Shown here in pieces: positions 16,754 through 25,799 of a stretch of DNA of 64,000 bases. The position numbers and the translations under genes were made by a program. Numbering within the stretch: the stretch's first letter is position 1; every line of letters starts with the position of its first letter. This stretch comes from Amycolatopsis cihanbeyliensis (GTDB taxonomy: Bacteria > Actinomycetota > Actinomycetes > Mycobacteriales > Pseudonocardiaceae), in contig NZ_VFML01000001.1 in the NCBI RefSeq assembly GCF_006715045.1, positions 868,001 to 932,000 on the forward strand, read 5' to 3'. Below the pieces are notes generated by a model. That model was not told where the DNA came from, did not search any database, and saw nothing but the letters and a program-made list of their open reading frames with translations.

Positions 16754-16782
16754 GGGGTGGCGAGCGAGCCGCTCACCACCCC
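16754..16782 (+). terminator. Hairpin after the DUF3093 gene
   Basis: Arms GGGGTGGCGAGCG and CGCTCACCACCCC pair with one mismatch around a 3-nt loop, 8 nt after the stop. Outer bases partly extend the stem. It could also serve the convergent DUF4193 gene. Confidence 0.65.
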
Positions 16783-16861
16783 TGTTGCCGTGTTCGAACT
16801 TCGATCGCCGCCGATCGCCGCCCCACTGTGATCTCGTGCCGGTGCAGTGGTCGTCAGCTCG

Positions 16862-17170
16862 TCAGGCGCAGTCGCGGCAGATCATCTGCCCGCCGCCGTC
16901 CTCGGCCAGCCGGCTGCGGTGATGCACCAGGAAGCACACCGAGCAGGTGAACTCGTCGGCCTGCTTCGGAACCACCTTCACCGTGAGGTCCTCACCGGAC
17001 AATCCGGACAGGTCAGCCCCGGGCAGTTCGAAGTTCTCGGCGGTCGCGTCCTCATCGACGTCGACGACGCCGGACTGGGTTTCGCTGCGCCGCGCTTTCA
17101 GCTCCTCCAACGAGTCTTCGGCCAACTCGTCGGCCTCGCTGCGGCGCGGAGCGTCGTAGTCGGTCGCCAT
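16862..17170 (-). CDS. DUF4193 protein with C-terminal zinc ribbon (Rv2699c-like)
   Basis: A 102-aa acidic protein. The C-terminus carries two Cys pairs, CSVC (about residue 75) and CRDC at the very end, with two histidines between (LVHHRSR), fitting a zinc-binding ribbon. Function unknown; members are abundant and conserved in actinobacteria. ATG at 17170 begins [10 protein letters not shown]. It is divergent from cei with a long leader region between. Confidence 0.87.
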   Translation of the reverse strand: MATDYDAPRRSEADELAEDSLEELKARRSETQSGVVDVDEDATAENFELPGADLSGLSGEDLTVKVVPKQADEFTCSVCFLVHHRSRLAEDGGGQMICRDCA

Positions 17171-17584
17171 TGTCCCTCACCCCTGCGATCAGCTTTGATG
17201 TCAGATGGTCCGGGCCCCGAGTCTCGCCCGAGTCCCTTCGTGTCGCTGGACAACGTTCCAGCGCCCCTGTTTGTGCCCGGCTTCGCAGTGAGCCAGATCT
17301 CCCTGCGAGAAGATCCCGATCTACACCGGAGCCCGCAGAGGGTAGCCCATGGTGTACCCAGGCCGGAAACAGGTCACCCATGGATCGCGATACATCACCC
17401 GTCAGGACGATCGGCACGGGCCGCCGTTGCCCGGTTTGGGCAGGTCGGGCGGTTACCTCAGCCGTAAGAGGCCATCCGTCACACGAATTGGTATACCGAC
17501 CGGAAGGTCCTGGACTGTAACGCCTAGGCTGATCAGCGACGACGGTGTTGACAACGACACGAACGGTGCGAAGGGACTAGCCAG
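17171..17584. other. 414-bp divergent intergenic region (DUF4193 / cei)
   Basis: Should hold promoters for both flanking genes. I see no gene, RNA motif or convincing consensus promoter pair; the segment at 17480-17530 is the least GC-rich part and a plausible cei promoter location. Confidence 0.4.
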
Positions 17585-18280
17585 GTGACGTCGGGGAGCG
17601 GCTGGATCGGCCATGGCAGCAGCCGGAAGTCGAAGCCGTACCGTAAGTATCGTCCCCTGCCCGCGCTCATCGTGATCGGCCTGCTGGGAGCCGTCTCGGT
17701 CTTCGTCTGGCTGAACGTGATCGTGCGCAACAGCGACCTCGACGACGCCGTCCGCTGCGAGCCCCCGGCCTCGCCACCGCAGGGCACCGTCTACACCTCA
17801 CTCGGGCACAGCGGCCTCGGCGGCACCGCGCCGATCCCGCCGGACAAGGTCGCGGTCACCGTGCTGAACGCCAGCGGCGCGCGCAACCAGGCCGCGATGA
17901 CCACCGAGGCCCTGCGCACACTCGGGTTCGACCAGGTGGGCGAGCCCGCCAACGACCCGGCCTACGACAAGCGGGAGGCGGTCTGCCACGGGCAGATCCG
18001 GTTCGGCGAGAACGGCGAGGCGGCGGCACGCACCCTGAGCCTGGTGGACCCGTGCTTCGAGCTGGTCAGGGACGGCCGCAAGGACGCAAGCGTCGACCTG
18101 GCCATCGGCACCACGTTCACCGGGGTGGGGCCGACGCCGGAAGCCGCGAACATCCTCGAGGAGCTCACCGCCTGGTCCCAGCAGCACCGGGACACCGGCG
18201 GCGGCGAGCAGGCGACCGGCGAGCAGGCACCGACCATCGCACCGGACCGGATCACCGAGGCACGCCAGGCCCACTGCTGA
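17585..18280 (+). CDS. cei: Envelope integrity protein Cei (LytR C-terminal domain)
   Basis: A 231-aa single-pass membrane protein. A basic N-terminus (RKSKPYRKYRP) precedes one helix (ALIVIGLLGAVSVFVWL, about residues 28-45). The extracytoplasmic part carries a LytR_C-type domain beginning VAVTVLNASGARNQAA and several cysteines. Equivalent to Rv2700, needed for envelope integrity in M. tuberculosis. GTG start at 17585. It converges on suhB 28 bp away. Confidence 0.88.
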   Translation: MTSGSGWIGHGSSRKSKPYRKYRPLPALIVIGLLGAVSVFVWLNVIVRNSDLDDAVRCEPPASPPQGTVYTSLGHSGLGGTAPIPPDKVAVTVLNASGARNQAAMTTEALRTLGFDQVGEPANDPAYDKREAVCHGQIRFGENGEAAARTLSLVDPCFELVRDGRKDASVDLAIGTTFTGVGPTPEAANILEELTAWSQQHRDTGGGEQATGEQAPTIAPDRITEARQAHC

Positions 18281-18308
18281 CGGTGGAACCGCGCCGCCGG
18301 GCCCGTTC

Positions 18309-19118
18309 TCAGATGCGCGCGGCCCCGCACTCGATCAGCGCATCCCGCAGCGGCGCCGCAACGGAAGGGGCGGCCGCGCAGGTGAAGTCGGCACCGGCGG
18401 CCGGATCGGTTCCCGGAGAGGTGACCACGGCACCGGCCTCCGCCGCGATCAGCGCGCCCGCCGCCCAGTCCCACGGCGAGAGGCCGTGCTCGTAGTAGGC
18501 GTCGACCCAGCCGGCCGCCACGGCGCACAGGTCCAGTGCCGCCGAGCCGCTGCGCCGGATGTCTCGCACGTGCGCGAGCAGCTTGGCGGCCGTCTCGGCC
18601 TGCCGGCCGCGTCGCTCGGCGGCGTAGGCGAACCCGGTGCCCACCAACGTGAGGTCCAGCCGGGGCGGCGAGGACACGGACAGCGGCCTGCCGTCCAGGG
18701 TGGCACCGCCGCCCCGCACGGCCCGCCAGCGCCGCCCGCTGACCGGCTCCACCACCGCGCCGGCCACCGACACGCCGTCGACCTGCGCGGCCAGCGACAC
18801 CGCGAACCACGGGTAGCCGTAGACGAAGTTGACCGTGCCGTCGATGGGATCGACGACCCAGGTCACACCCTCGCCGTGGGTGCCGCCCTGTTCCTCGCCG
18901 ATCACCTGCTCACCGGGGCGCAGCTCGGCGAGCCGGGTGCGGACGAGCCGCTCCGCCTCGTGGTCCACCGCGGTCACCACGTCGGTGTCGGTGCTCTTGG
19001 TGCCGATCCGCAGCGGCGTGCCGTCCTGGATCGCCACCCGCGCGTCTCGGACCAGCTCGGCGGCCTCGGTGGCGACCCGCTCGGCAACATCGGACAGCCG
19101 CGACTCGATAACTCCCAC
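18309..19118 (-). CDS. suhB: Inositol monophosphatase family protein
   Basis: A 269-aa Mg-dependent phosphatase that hydrolyses inositol-1-phosphate or related sugar phosphates. Motif A is DPIDGTVNFVYG, the upstream metal ligand is in GEEQGG, and motif B is SPWDWAAGALIAAEAG; GTKSTDTDVVTAVD is the N-terminal loop. GTG at 19118 (VGVIESRLSDVA) gives the usual family length. Position equals Rv2701c suhB, divergent from ppgK by 72 bp. In mycolata it supplies inositol for phosphatidylinositol and mycothiol. Confidence 0.93.
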   Translation of the reverse strand: MGVIESRLSDVAERVATEAAELVRDARVAIQDGTPLRIGTKSTDTDVVTAVDHEAERLVRTRLAELRPGEQVIGEEQGGTHGEGVTWVVDPIDGTVNFVYGYPWFAVSLAAQVDGVSVAGAVVEPVSGRRWRAVRGGGATLDGRPLSVSSPPRLDLTLVGTGFAYAAERRGRQAETAAKLLAHVRDIRRSGSAALDLCAVAAGWVDAYYEHGLSPWDWAAGALIAAEAGAVVTSPGTDPAAGADFTCAAAPSVAAPLRDALIECGAARI

Positions 19119-19190
19119 GCGGACATGGGACCACACCCGGATAAAGTCACGCGTGCAGGCTTCTGAATCGAGAATGAAGGGACCACGCCA

Positions 19191-19952
19191 ATGACGGCGA
19201 CCCGCGGGTTCGGCATCGACATCGGCGGCAGCGGTATCAAGGGCGCTCTTGTCGATCTGGAGAGGGGCCGACTCATCGGTGACCGGCTCCGGATCGACAC
19301 TCCGCGCCCGGCAACGCCGGAGGCCATCGCCGACGTGGTGGCCGGCGTGGTCGAGCACTTCGAATGGGACGGCCCGGTCGGCATCACGTTACCCGCGGTG
19401 ATCAAGAAGGGCTGTGCGCACACGGCGGCGAACATCGACCCTTCCTGGATCGGAACCGACGCCGACACGTTGTTCGCCAAGCGGCTCGGCAAGGACGTCG
19501 AGGACGTGGCGATGCTGAACGACGCCGACGCCGCGGGTATGGCCGAGGTGCGGTTCGGCGATCCGGCAGGCCGCAAGGGTGTGGTCACCCTGCTGACCTT
19601 CGGCACGGGTATCGGCAGCGCGCTGTTCCACGACGGGAAGCTGGTGCCGAACACCGAGTTCGGCCACCTGGAGGTGGACGGCCACGACGCGGAGACGCGG
19701 GCCGCGGCCTCGGTGAAGGACGCCGAGGAGCTTTCCTACCCGGAGTGGGCGGAGCGGGTGCAGCGGTACCTGTCCGTGTTGGAGGGATTACTCTGGCCGG
19801 ATCTGGTCATCGTCGGCGGCGGGGTGAGCAAGAAGGCATCGAAGTGGGTGCCCCTGCTGGACGTGCGAACGAGGATCATCGTGGCGTCGCTGCAGAACAA
19901 CGCGGGTATCGTCGGTGCTGCGGCGGCCGCCGCGGAGGGTATCGAACACTGA
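19191..19952 (+). CDS. ppgK: Polyphosphate glucokinase
   Basis: A 253-aa ROK-type sugar kinase that phosphorylates glucose using polyphosphate or ATP, feeding glycolysis. The N-terminal phosphate loop is [26 protein letters not shown] and [10 protein letters not shown] are the conserved glucose-site segments; [14 protein letters not shown] follows. It has no N-terminal HTH, separating it from the ROK repressor at 33.4 kb. ATG at 19191. Matches Rv2702. Confidence 0.95.
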   Translation: MTATRGFGIDIGGSGIKGALVDLERGRLIGDRLRIDTPRPATPEAIADVVAGVVEHFEWDGPVGITLPAVIKKGCAHTAANIDPSWIGTDADTLFAKRLGKDVEDVAMLNDADAAGMAEVRFGDPAGRKGVVTLLTFGTGIGSALFHDGKLVPNTEFGHLEVDGHDAETRAAASVKDAEELSYPEWAERVQRYLSVLEGLLWPDLVIVGGGVSKKASKWVPLLDVRTRIIVASLQNNAGIVGAAAAAAEGIEH

Positions 19953-20139
19953 TTCCGGCATGCGGAAGCACGCCGGGGAGTGATCGCTTCGCGACGGCCC
20001 GGCGCATCATCGTTACAATGGAACGCGGCCCACTGCTGCGGGAGGCAAACTCCCAGGCTGGGGCGTGTTCCCCGAATCTGAGGAAGCTGGGACGTACGTG
20101 TCTCGGCTCGTCATGATCGACCGCTGTGAAAGGGCGTAC

Positions 20140-21516
20140 GTGGCAGCCGCAAGAACCGCAACCAGAAGCGGGACGAAATCAACGAGCGCCGCCAAGACCT
20201 CGACGGCCGCCGAGAACACGGCGGACGACCCCGACACCACGGGTGACGCGGCCAAGAAGCCCCGTCCGAAGTCCCCGGGCCAGAAGTCGGCCGCGAAGAA
20301 GGCTCCCGCGAAAACCACGCGTGCCCGCAAGGGCACCAAGGGTGAGGGCGAGGAGACCAAGGTCGAGCTGGCCGCCCCCGGTGAGGAAGTCGATGCCGCC
20401 GACCTCGAGGACGTGGACCTCTCCGACCTCGAAGTGGACGCCGTGGAGGTCGACGTCGTCGACGCCACGGTGACCGAGGAGGAGGCCGACGAGGAGGAGG
20501 CCGGTAAGGGCGGCAAGCCCACCGACCCCGACTTCGTCTGGGACGAGGAGGAGTCGGAGGCCCTGCGCCAGGCGCGCAAGGATGCCGAACTGACCGCCTC
20601 CGCCGACTCGGTACGCGCGTATCTCAAGCAGATCGGCAAGGTCGCGCTGCTCAACGCCGAGGAAGAGGTCGAGCTCGCCAAGCGCATCGAGGCCGGGCTG
20701 TACGCCGCCGACCGGGTGCGGGCAGCCGAGGAGGAGGGCGAAAAGCTCACCACCCAGATGCGCCGCGACCTCAAGTGGATCGTGCGCGACGGGGAACGGG
20801 CCAAGAACCACCTGCTCGAGGCGAACCTGCGGCTCGTGGTGTCCCTGGCGAAGCGCTACACCGGACGCGGCATGGCGTTCCTGGACCTGATCCAGGAGGG
20901 CAACCTGGGCCTGATCCGCGCGGTCGAGAAGTTCGATTACACCAAGGGGTTCAAGTTCTCCACCTACGCCACCTGGTGGATCCGGCAGGCCATCACCCGC
21001 GCGATGGCCGACCAGGCGAGGACCATCCGCATCCCGGTGCACATGGTCGAGGTGATCAACAAGCTCGGCCGCATCCAGCGTGAGCTGCTGCAGGACCTCG
21101 GTCGCGAGCCCACCCCCGAAGAGCTCGCGAAAGAGATGGACATCTCCCCGGAGAAGGTCCTGGAGATCCAGCAGTACGCCCGCGAACCGATCTCGCTGGA
21201 CCAGACCATCGGCGACGAGGGCGACTCGCAGCTCGGTGACTTCATCGAGGACAGCGAGGCCGTGGTCGCGGTGGACGCGGTGTCGTTCACCCTGCTGCAG
21301 GACCAGTTGCAGTCGGTGCTGCAGACCCTGTCCGAGCGCGAGGCCGGGGTCGTCCGGCTCCGGTTCGGCCTCACCGACGGCCAGCCGAGGACGCTGGACG
21401 AGATCGGCCAGGTCTACGGGGTCACCCGCGAACGGATCCGGCAGATCGAGTCGAAGACCATGTCCAAGCTGCGCCACCCGTCCCGCTCTCAGGTCCTGCG
21501 GGACTACCTGGACTGA
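20140..21516 (+). CDS. sigA: Principal RNA polymerase sigma factor
   Basis: A 458-aa group 1 sigma-70. The N-terminus is an alanine/lysine-rich then highly acidic extension (about 140 residues) typical of actinobacterial HrdB/SigA. Region 1.2 starts [13 protein letters not shown], region 2 contains [20 protein letters not shown], region 3 follows, and region 4 ends [20 protein letters not shown]. The GTG at 20140 with AAGGG upstream is preferred over the upstream ATG frame. An AT-containing TTACAAT at about 20013 may be its -10 element. Followed by a palindromic terminator. Confidence 0.97.
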   Translation: MAAARTATRSGTKSTSAAKTSTAAENTADDPDTTGDAAKKPRPKSPGQKSAAKKAPAKTTRARKGTKGEGEETKVELAAPGEEVDAADLEDVDLSDLEVDAVEVDVVDATVTEEEADEEEAGKGGKPTDPDFVWDEEESEALRQARKDAELTASADSVRAYLKQIGKVALLNAEEEVELAKRIEAGLYAADRVRAAEEEGEKLTTQMRRDLKWIVRDGERAKNHLLEANLRLVVSLAKRYTGRGMAFLDLIQEGNLGLIRAVEKFDYTKGFKFSTYATWWIRQAITRAMADQARTIRIPVHMVEVINKLGRIQRELLQDLGREPTPEELAKEMDISPEKVLEIQQYAREPISLDQTIGDEGDSQLGDFIEDSEAVVAVDAVSFTLLQDQLQSVLQTLSEREAGVVRLRFGLTDGQPRTLDEIGQVYGVTRERIRQIESKTMSKLRHPSRSQVLRDYLD

Positions 21517-21541
21517 ACTCGCGAAAAGGCACTGAGCCAGT

Positions 21542-21587
21542 CGAGACGAAGGCCAGCAGACCGATCGGTCTGCTGGCCTTCGTCTCG
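21542..21587 (+). terminator. Perfect 46-nt palindromic terminator of sigA
   Basis: The segment is its own reverse complement from end to end, with GATC at the centre and arms beginning CGAGACGAAGGCCAGC. It lies 26 nt after the sigA stop and 1 nt before the convergent gene's stop, so it probably terminates both. A short TTC follows. Confidence 0.88.
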
Positions 21588-21588
21588 T

Positions 21589-22071
21589 TCAGCCGCGCCG
21601 AGCTCCCGTCGGCCAGACGACCGTCACGGGCAACCCGCGCTCACGCGCCGCGTCCACCACGTCGGCGGTCCCACCGTGCCCGCCGGAAGGTCCGCCGTCC
21701 CATACGGCGACCAGTGCGGTTATGTGGTCCAGCAGGTACTCGCTAGCGGCCATATACGCCTCCCGGTTGGACTCGGCGAATGGCAGCGTGTGCACCGTGT
21801 GCGCCTGGCTGATCAGCGCGTCGAAGTCCGCTGCGTTGTCCGGCTTGACCTTGTGCTCGCGGTAGTCAGTGGCGGGTAGCACCACCTCGATCGCCCCGCC
21901 GAGTTCTAGCACCACTCTGGCGAACACCTGGTCCGCACCGCGCGCCAGGCAGGTCACACCCACCAGGCTCGCACCAGTGTGTTCGGCAAGCACACCGCGG
22001 ATGCCCTCGGCGACAAGTGACACCGTGTCGGTGGTCAGGTTGGAGTGTCCGGAGATCCCGATACGCGGCAA
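21589..22071 (-). CDS. SLOG-like nucleotide-binding protein
   Basis: A 160-aa single-domain Rossmannoid protein. MPRIGISGHSNL begins the first strand and glycine loop, GVTCLARGADQVFARV is the second conserved segment, and ALVAVWDGGPSGGHGGTADVV is the nucleotide-loop region. This pattern fits the SLOG/LOG-DprA superfamily that binds nucleotides or nucleotide-derived signals. Catalysis is not evident. It starts 13 nt after the stop of the HTH/TPR regulator gene, so the two formed an operon that an insertion sequence has now split from its promoter. Confidence 0.65.
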   Translation of the reverse strand: MPRIGISGHSNLTTDTVSLVAEGIRGVLAEHTGASLVGVTCLARGADQVFARVVLELGGAIEVVLPATDYREHKVKPDNAADFDALISQAHTVHTLPFAESNREAYMAASEYLLDHITALVAVWDGGPSGGHGGTADVVDAARERGLPVTVVWPTGARRG

Positions 22072-22084
22072 CAGTTGCCCTTTC

Positions 22085-22636
22085 TCAAGTGGTGGCCAGT
22101 GTGGCGACGGCCTCGCGGGCCTCCCGCATGGTGGGCACCGTAGCGAACGGGGCCGACTCCGTATGGAACTCCCGCAACTTGGTGCCGACCCGGCCCGATA
22201 CCCATTGCCCGGCTAACGGGACAGCCTCGCCGATCAACTCGGCAGCACGATCGGGCTCCCGAGTGATCAGGTGCGTGCGGGCCAATCCGATCAGGTCGAA
22301 CGCACGGTTACGCGCGTAGCTGGGATGCCGCGAATCCAAGGCGCGGCCGATGTAGCGCTGCGCTGCGCGGGCATGCTTGCCATCGAACCGGGCGAGGTCC
22401 CGGTAGCGGGCGCCTATCACTCCTGCAAGTTCGGCCGCATCGAGGCTGCGAACCGTGGGGGTGTCCGCGTCGCCATCACGCAGCCCCTCCGCGTGGTGGT
22501 CCTCGGCGAGGCCGACAGCACGCTGGAACGCACGTGCATCACCCTGACACGCGTACGCCCATGCTTCGCGGGTGGCGAGCACTGCCCGCAGCCGTGGGGT
22601 AGCGGTGCGCCGACTCCCGTACTGCGCAAGCTGCAC
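22085..22636 (-). pseudogene. 3' part of HTH/TPR transcriptional regulator gene, separated by IS3 insertion
   Basis: Encodes the last ~183 residues (QLAQYGSRRTATPRLRAVLATREAW... to VATLATT) of the regulator whose 5' part lies at 23977-24852. It holds helical repeats of TPR type (RAAQRYIGRALDS; AAELIGEAVPLAG). Removing the element and one copy of the CAC target duplication restores frame as ...DGLEMV-QLAQYG..., giving a 474-aa protein. The fragment itself lacks a promoter and normal start. Confidence 0.88.
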
Positions 22637-22703
22637 TGAGGTTCACCCCGGGTAGTGGACACCGAGTTAGCAGGACCAGTCGTCCTGCTGAAAGGATGTC
22701 CTC

Positions 22704-23027
22704 ATGCCTCCTCGCAAGCGCCGTTCGTACACGGCCGAGTACAAGGTCGAGGCTGCTCATCGCGTGATCGATTCCGGCCGGACGATCGCTGAGGTTTCCC
22801 GCGAGCTGGGTATCGACGCGGGCATGTTGAGTGTCTGGGTCAAAGACGAACGTCGACGGGTCACCGCGGCCGAGGTCCACGGAGACAAACCTCTGGAGGC
22901 CGCCGAGCGGGCCGAACTGTTGCGGTTGCGCGGACAGGTGGCCGAGCTGGAGAAGGACAACGCGTTCCTGGTAAAAGCTTCGGCGTACTTTGCCGCGATG
23001 CAGAAGAACCGGCCCGGTTCGCTCTGA
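22704..23027 (+). CDS. IS3-family transposase OrfA (HTH and leucine-zipper protein)
   Basis: 107 aa. An N-terminal helix-turn-helix (YTAEYKVEAAHRVIDS...AEVSRELGIDAGML) binds the IS ends, followed by a coiled coil with leucines (LLRLRGQVAELEKDN). An AAAAG slippery run at 22973-22977, in the FLVKASAYFA segment, sits where other IS3 elements shift -1, and the orfB frame is open from there. A fused OrfAB transposase is therefore possible in addition to the ATGA-coupled start of orfB. Confidence 0.92.
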   Translation: MPPRKRRSYTAEYKVEAAHRVIDSGRTIAEVSRELGIDAGMLSVWVKDERRRVTAAEVHGDKPLEAAERAELLRLRGQVAELEKDNAFLVKASAYFAAMQKNRPGSL

Positions 23028-23935
23028 TGGCCAAGTACGCCGGCCCCGACAAGTTCGCTGACACCACCACTTCGCCGCCGAACACGCGGTTCTCAGTGCG
23101 GCGTATGGCGCGGCTGCTGGGCGTGTCGAGGGCGGGCTACTACGCGCATGTGAAACGTGTGGCGGCAACGGTGTTGACTCCGCGGCAGCAACGCCGAGCC
23201 GATCTCGAGGTGAAGATCACCCAGGCGCACAAGGACTCGAGCGGGATCTACGGGTCGCCGCGGATCACCGCCGAGCTGCGTGAGCAGGGCGAGGTGGTCA
23301 CAGCGAAGACCGTCGCCAAGATCATGGCCTCGATCGGGCTTGAGGGCATCAGCCCGCGCACGTTCAAGGTGAAGACGACAGTGGTCGATCCGGCCGCGTC
23401 GTTCCCACCGGATCTGGTCGACCGGCACTTCGACCGGGACCGGCTCGACGCGGTCTGGCTGACCGACATCACGTACCTGACGTGTGGTCAGGGTGACATG
23501 TTCCTGTGCGCGATCCGGGACGGACAGTCCCGGAAAGTGTTGGGCTACAGCGTATCCGACCACATCGGCGCCGAGATGGTCACCGACGCCATCGATGCCG
23601 CCGTGGGCACCCGTGGCGGCAGATGCCGTGGCACGATCCTGCATTCCGACCGTGGCGGCGAGTACACCGCGCACCTGACAGCGACGGCGTGCTTCCGGCA
23701 CGGCCTGCGCCGGTCGATGGGCGCGACCGGAATCTGCTGGGACAACAGCCCAGCGGAGTCGTTCTGGTCGACGTTCAAACACGAGCACTACTACCGGCAC
23801 GCCTACGCCACGAAGACAGAACTCGTTGCCGCGATTGACAAATGGATCAGCTTCTACAACAGTACGCGGCGGCACTCCGCGATCGGGATGCTCAGCCCCG
23901 ACAACTTCGAGCAGGCACTCCGAACGGCGGCCTGA
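23027..23935 (+). CDS. IS3-family transposase OrfB (DDE integrase domain)
   Basis: 302 aa, retroviral-integrase (rve) fold. After an N-terminal HTH_21-type region (VRRMARLLGVSRAGYYA), the DDE triad is visible: Asp in VWLTDITYL, Asp in LHSDRGGEYT and Glu in SPAESFWSTFKHE. The C-terminus STRRHSAIGMLSPDNFE is typical of the family. The ATG at 23027 overlaps the orfA stop (TGATGG). No disabling change is seen. Confidence 0.95.
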   Translation: MAKYAGPDKFADTTTSPPNTRFSVRRMARLLGVSRAGYYAHVKRVAATVLTPRQQRRADLEVKITQAHKDSSGIYGSPRITAELREQGEVVTAKTVAKIMASIGLEGISPRTFKVKTTVVDPAASFPPDLVDRHFDRDRLDAVWLTDITYLTCGQGDMFLCAIRDGQSRKVLGYSVSDHIGAEMVTDAIDAAVGTRGGRCRGTILHSDRGGEYTAHLTATACFRHGLRRSMGATGICWDNSPAESFWSTFKHEHYYRHAYATKTELVAAIDKWISFYNSTRRHSAIGMLSPDNFEQALRTAA

Positions 23936-23976
23936 CCCCCTCGTAAGCCCCTGTCCACCATTCGGGGTGAACCTCA

Positions 23977-24852
23977 CACCATCTCAAGTCCATCGACCGG
24001 GCGCTCCAGGTCGTAACACTGGCGGGCCAGCGCGGCGAGCGCTATGGCGGTAAGCGCGTTGTCGCCCGCCGCATGGGCGAGTTGGACGGCGATGACGTAG
24101 TAACGCTGAGCCTGAACGTGTTCAGCGGCGTCCCACGCCATCGATGCGGCGATCTCGGCCAGTTCAGCGCCGAGCCGGAACGCACGAAGCGTTTCGGGCG
24201 TGTTCTGCGGGGCCTCGCCCAACCGACGAGTGTGCACGCCGAGTTGGGCGACGACAGCGGGACGCGATAGCGCGCCGGTACTCGAATGCCAGGACCGCAG
24301 TGCGTGGACGAGATGGGCGACGGCGTCCAGTTCGGGTGACGTGAACGGCTGGCCTACACGCGAACCGACAGCGGGAGCGACTGGCCAGAGCAGCGGCCGG
24401 AGTTCAGCGGTGAGCGCAGCTCCGGCCAACATGCCAGTGCCAGTGAGAAACGTGCGGCGATTGGGCGGCATCAGATCATGCTCGGTCATCGCAGTGACAC
24501 GCTCGATGAGGCCCCCGAACTCCCACGATGCGGGCGCTCGGCTTGCCGCCGCGTCGGTGACCCGTGCACCCGTCTCGGCACGCCCAGGCGGAGTAAAACC
24601 CAGGTCTGCGTCATGCACGGCACCGAGCACGTGTCGCAGCCCAGCCCGGTAGGGCGCGCCCGGCCGGCGCACCACTCCACGTTCCAGTTTCGCCAAGTAG
24701 TGCGCATCCAGTTGGTAGCGGCGGCCTGTTGTCTCCCAGAGCCAGGCATTCACTTGTTCGGCTACCTCGGCGCGGCTGGCGTGGTCATTAGGCACAGTTG
24801 GAGATGGCAGGCGCTCACGCGCGGCGCGCAACAGACGATTTGGTTTCGACAT
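23977..24852 (-). pseudogene. 5' part of HTH/TPR transcriptional regulator gene, interrupted by IS3 element
   Basis: Encodes the first ~292 residues. The N-terminal XRE-type helix-turn-helix region covers AEVAEQVNAWLWETTGRRYQLDAHYLAKLERG. A middle Tat-like stretch (NRRTFLTGTGMLAGAALTA) occurs in many actinobacterial regulators of this type. Helical TPR-like repeats begin near RLGAELAEIAASMAWDAAEH. The IS end supplies an immediate TGA after ...GLEMV, so a truncated protein with intact DNA-binding domain could still be made. Divergent from the small-gene pair at 24958. Confidence 0.88.
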
Positions 24853-24957
24853 GGTCCCTCCGGTGTTGTGCGCAGCGTAGTCGCACTGACGCTAAGTGTC
24901 ATTCATCGCAGCGATCTGCCCCAAGCTTCCCCAAACAGCCCCTGGCAGCCCCGCTGG

Positions 24958-25209
24958 ATGGCCTCCCCACAGCCAGTGAAGGGCCCGACGCTCATCATCA
25001 TGATCGGCTCACCGCTTGTACTCCTCATTCTGCTGGCCCCGCTCGCGTTGGTTCCATTAGCGACAGTGGTCGCCCGTTCGTGGTGGAAGCGCTCCATCTC
25101 AGCAGCTTTGCTCCGCTCACGGCTGCGACGCCGTAGACGCCGACCCGCCCAGCTACCGACGGGCTCCACGCGAGCCTGCCGGGCACCGTTGCGGAGGTCG
25201 GACCGATGA
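24958..25209 (+). CDS. Small single-pass membrane protein, function unknown
   Basis: 83 aa: a short N-terminus, one strongly hydrophobic helix (LVLLILLAPLALVPLATVVA) and a very basic tail (RSRLRRRRRRPAQ). I recognise no family. Support for reality is the ATGA overlap with the next gene and its position opposite the regulator promoter. A shadow frame is possible, so confidence is modest. Confidence 0.5.
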   Translation: MASPQPVKGPTLIIMIGSPLVLLILLAPLALVPLATVVARSWWKRSISAALLRSRLRRRRRRPAQLPTGSTRACRAPLRRSDR

Positions 25210-25559
25210 ATGCGACCGAGCAGGCGCTGGCTGCGTATCCCGAGCTACGGCGCCTCATGGAGTTACGCGACGCGGGATGGATGTTCCTGCCGCACACCGA
25301 TCCCGACGGTGAGCTGGTCGAGGTGCGTGGCGTACGCGCCTGGCCGGGCACGGGCAGTGCCGACGCCCTGCTGGTCCGCTATGTCACCGATGCCGCCGCG
25401 CTGCGCAGCAGCGCCGACGGAGTGGTGTGGCAGCGCGAAGGCGGACTGGTCGAGGTGGTCGACGGGCTGCTGACCCTGCCGGCTCCCGGTACGCCGGGCG
25501 CTCCCCGATTGGTACGGGGCTCGGCGCCGGGCAAGCTGTGGCTGCCTCGAGATGCGTAG
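25206..25559 (+). CDS. Hypothetical protein, 117 aa
   Basis: Soluble protein beginning MNATEQALAAYPELRRLMELRDAGW, then a beta-rich segment (VVWQREGGLVEVVDGLLTLPAP). Family not recognised. Codon use is normal for the region. Its ATG overlaps the stop of the small membrane protein gene, so they are probably co-translated; with the neighbouring HTH regulator and SLOG protein they may be one accessory locus. Confidence 0.6.
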   Translation: MNATEQALAAYPELRRLMELRDAGWMFLPHTDPDGELVEVRGVRAWPGTGSADALLVRYVTDAAALRSSADGVVWQREGGLVEVVDGLLTLPAPGTPGAPRLVRGSAPGKLWLPRDA

Positions 25560-25589
25560 CTTCGCGTGACCGGCACGCCGTTCGGCCGG

Positions 25590-25799
25590 TCAGCCGTTGC
25601 CCGCTCCGCTCTTCCGGCGGGAGCTCGAAACGACCAGTGCGATGCCCAGCAGCGCCATGACCACGCTGGCCGGGATGTGCAGGGTCGAAGGCAGCAGGTG
25701 CAGTTGCACGAACCAGGATGTCGATCCGCTCTGCGCGACGCGGTTGATGAACCCGCCGACGCCCTGCACGATCAGCAGGATTCCGAGCATCCCGATCAC
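25590..25799 (-). CDS. Small two-helix membrane protein
   Basis: 69 aa starting at GTG 25799, which overlaps the stop of the upstream membrane-protein gene (GTGA). Two hydrophobic helices (IGMLGILLIVQGVGGFI and ASVVMALLGIALVVS) and a basic C-terminus. Function unknown; it probably works with its coupled neighbour. Confidence 0.6.
   Translation of the reverse strand: MIGMLGILLIVQGVGGFINRVAQSGSTSWFVQLHLLPSTLHIPASVVMALLGIALVVSSSRRKSGAGNG

Larger units (their letters stand above)
22637..23976 (+). mobile_element. Intact IS3-family insertion sequence, 1340 bp
   Basis: Terminal inverted repeats of 25 bp (22637-22661 and 23952-23976) match at 22 positions and begin TGAGGTTCACCCCG. They are flanked by a 3-bp CAC direct repeat (22634-22636 and 23977-23979), the usual IS3 target duplication. 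Inside are orfA and orfB in different frames. The clean ends, intact genes and perfect target repeat indicate a recent, probably active insertion. Confidence 0.95.

Noticed and set aside
20179..21477. 432-codon open frame opposite sigA
   Set aside because: Antisense shadow of a certain gene; biased composition and no motifs.
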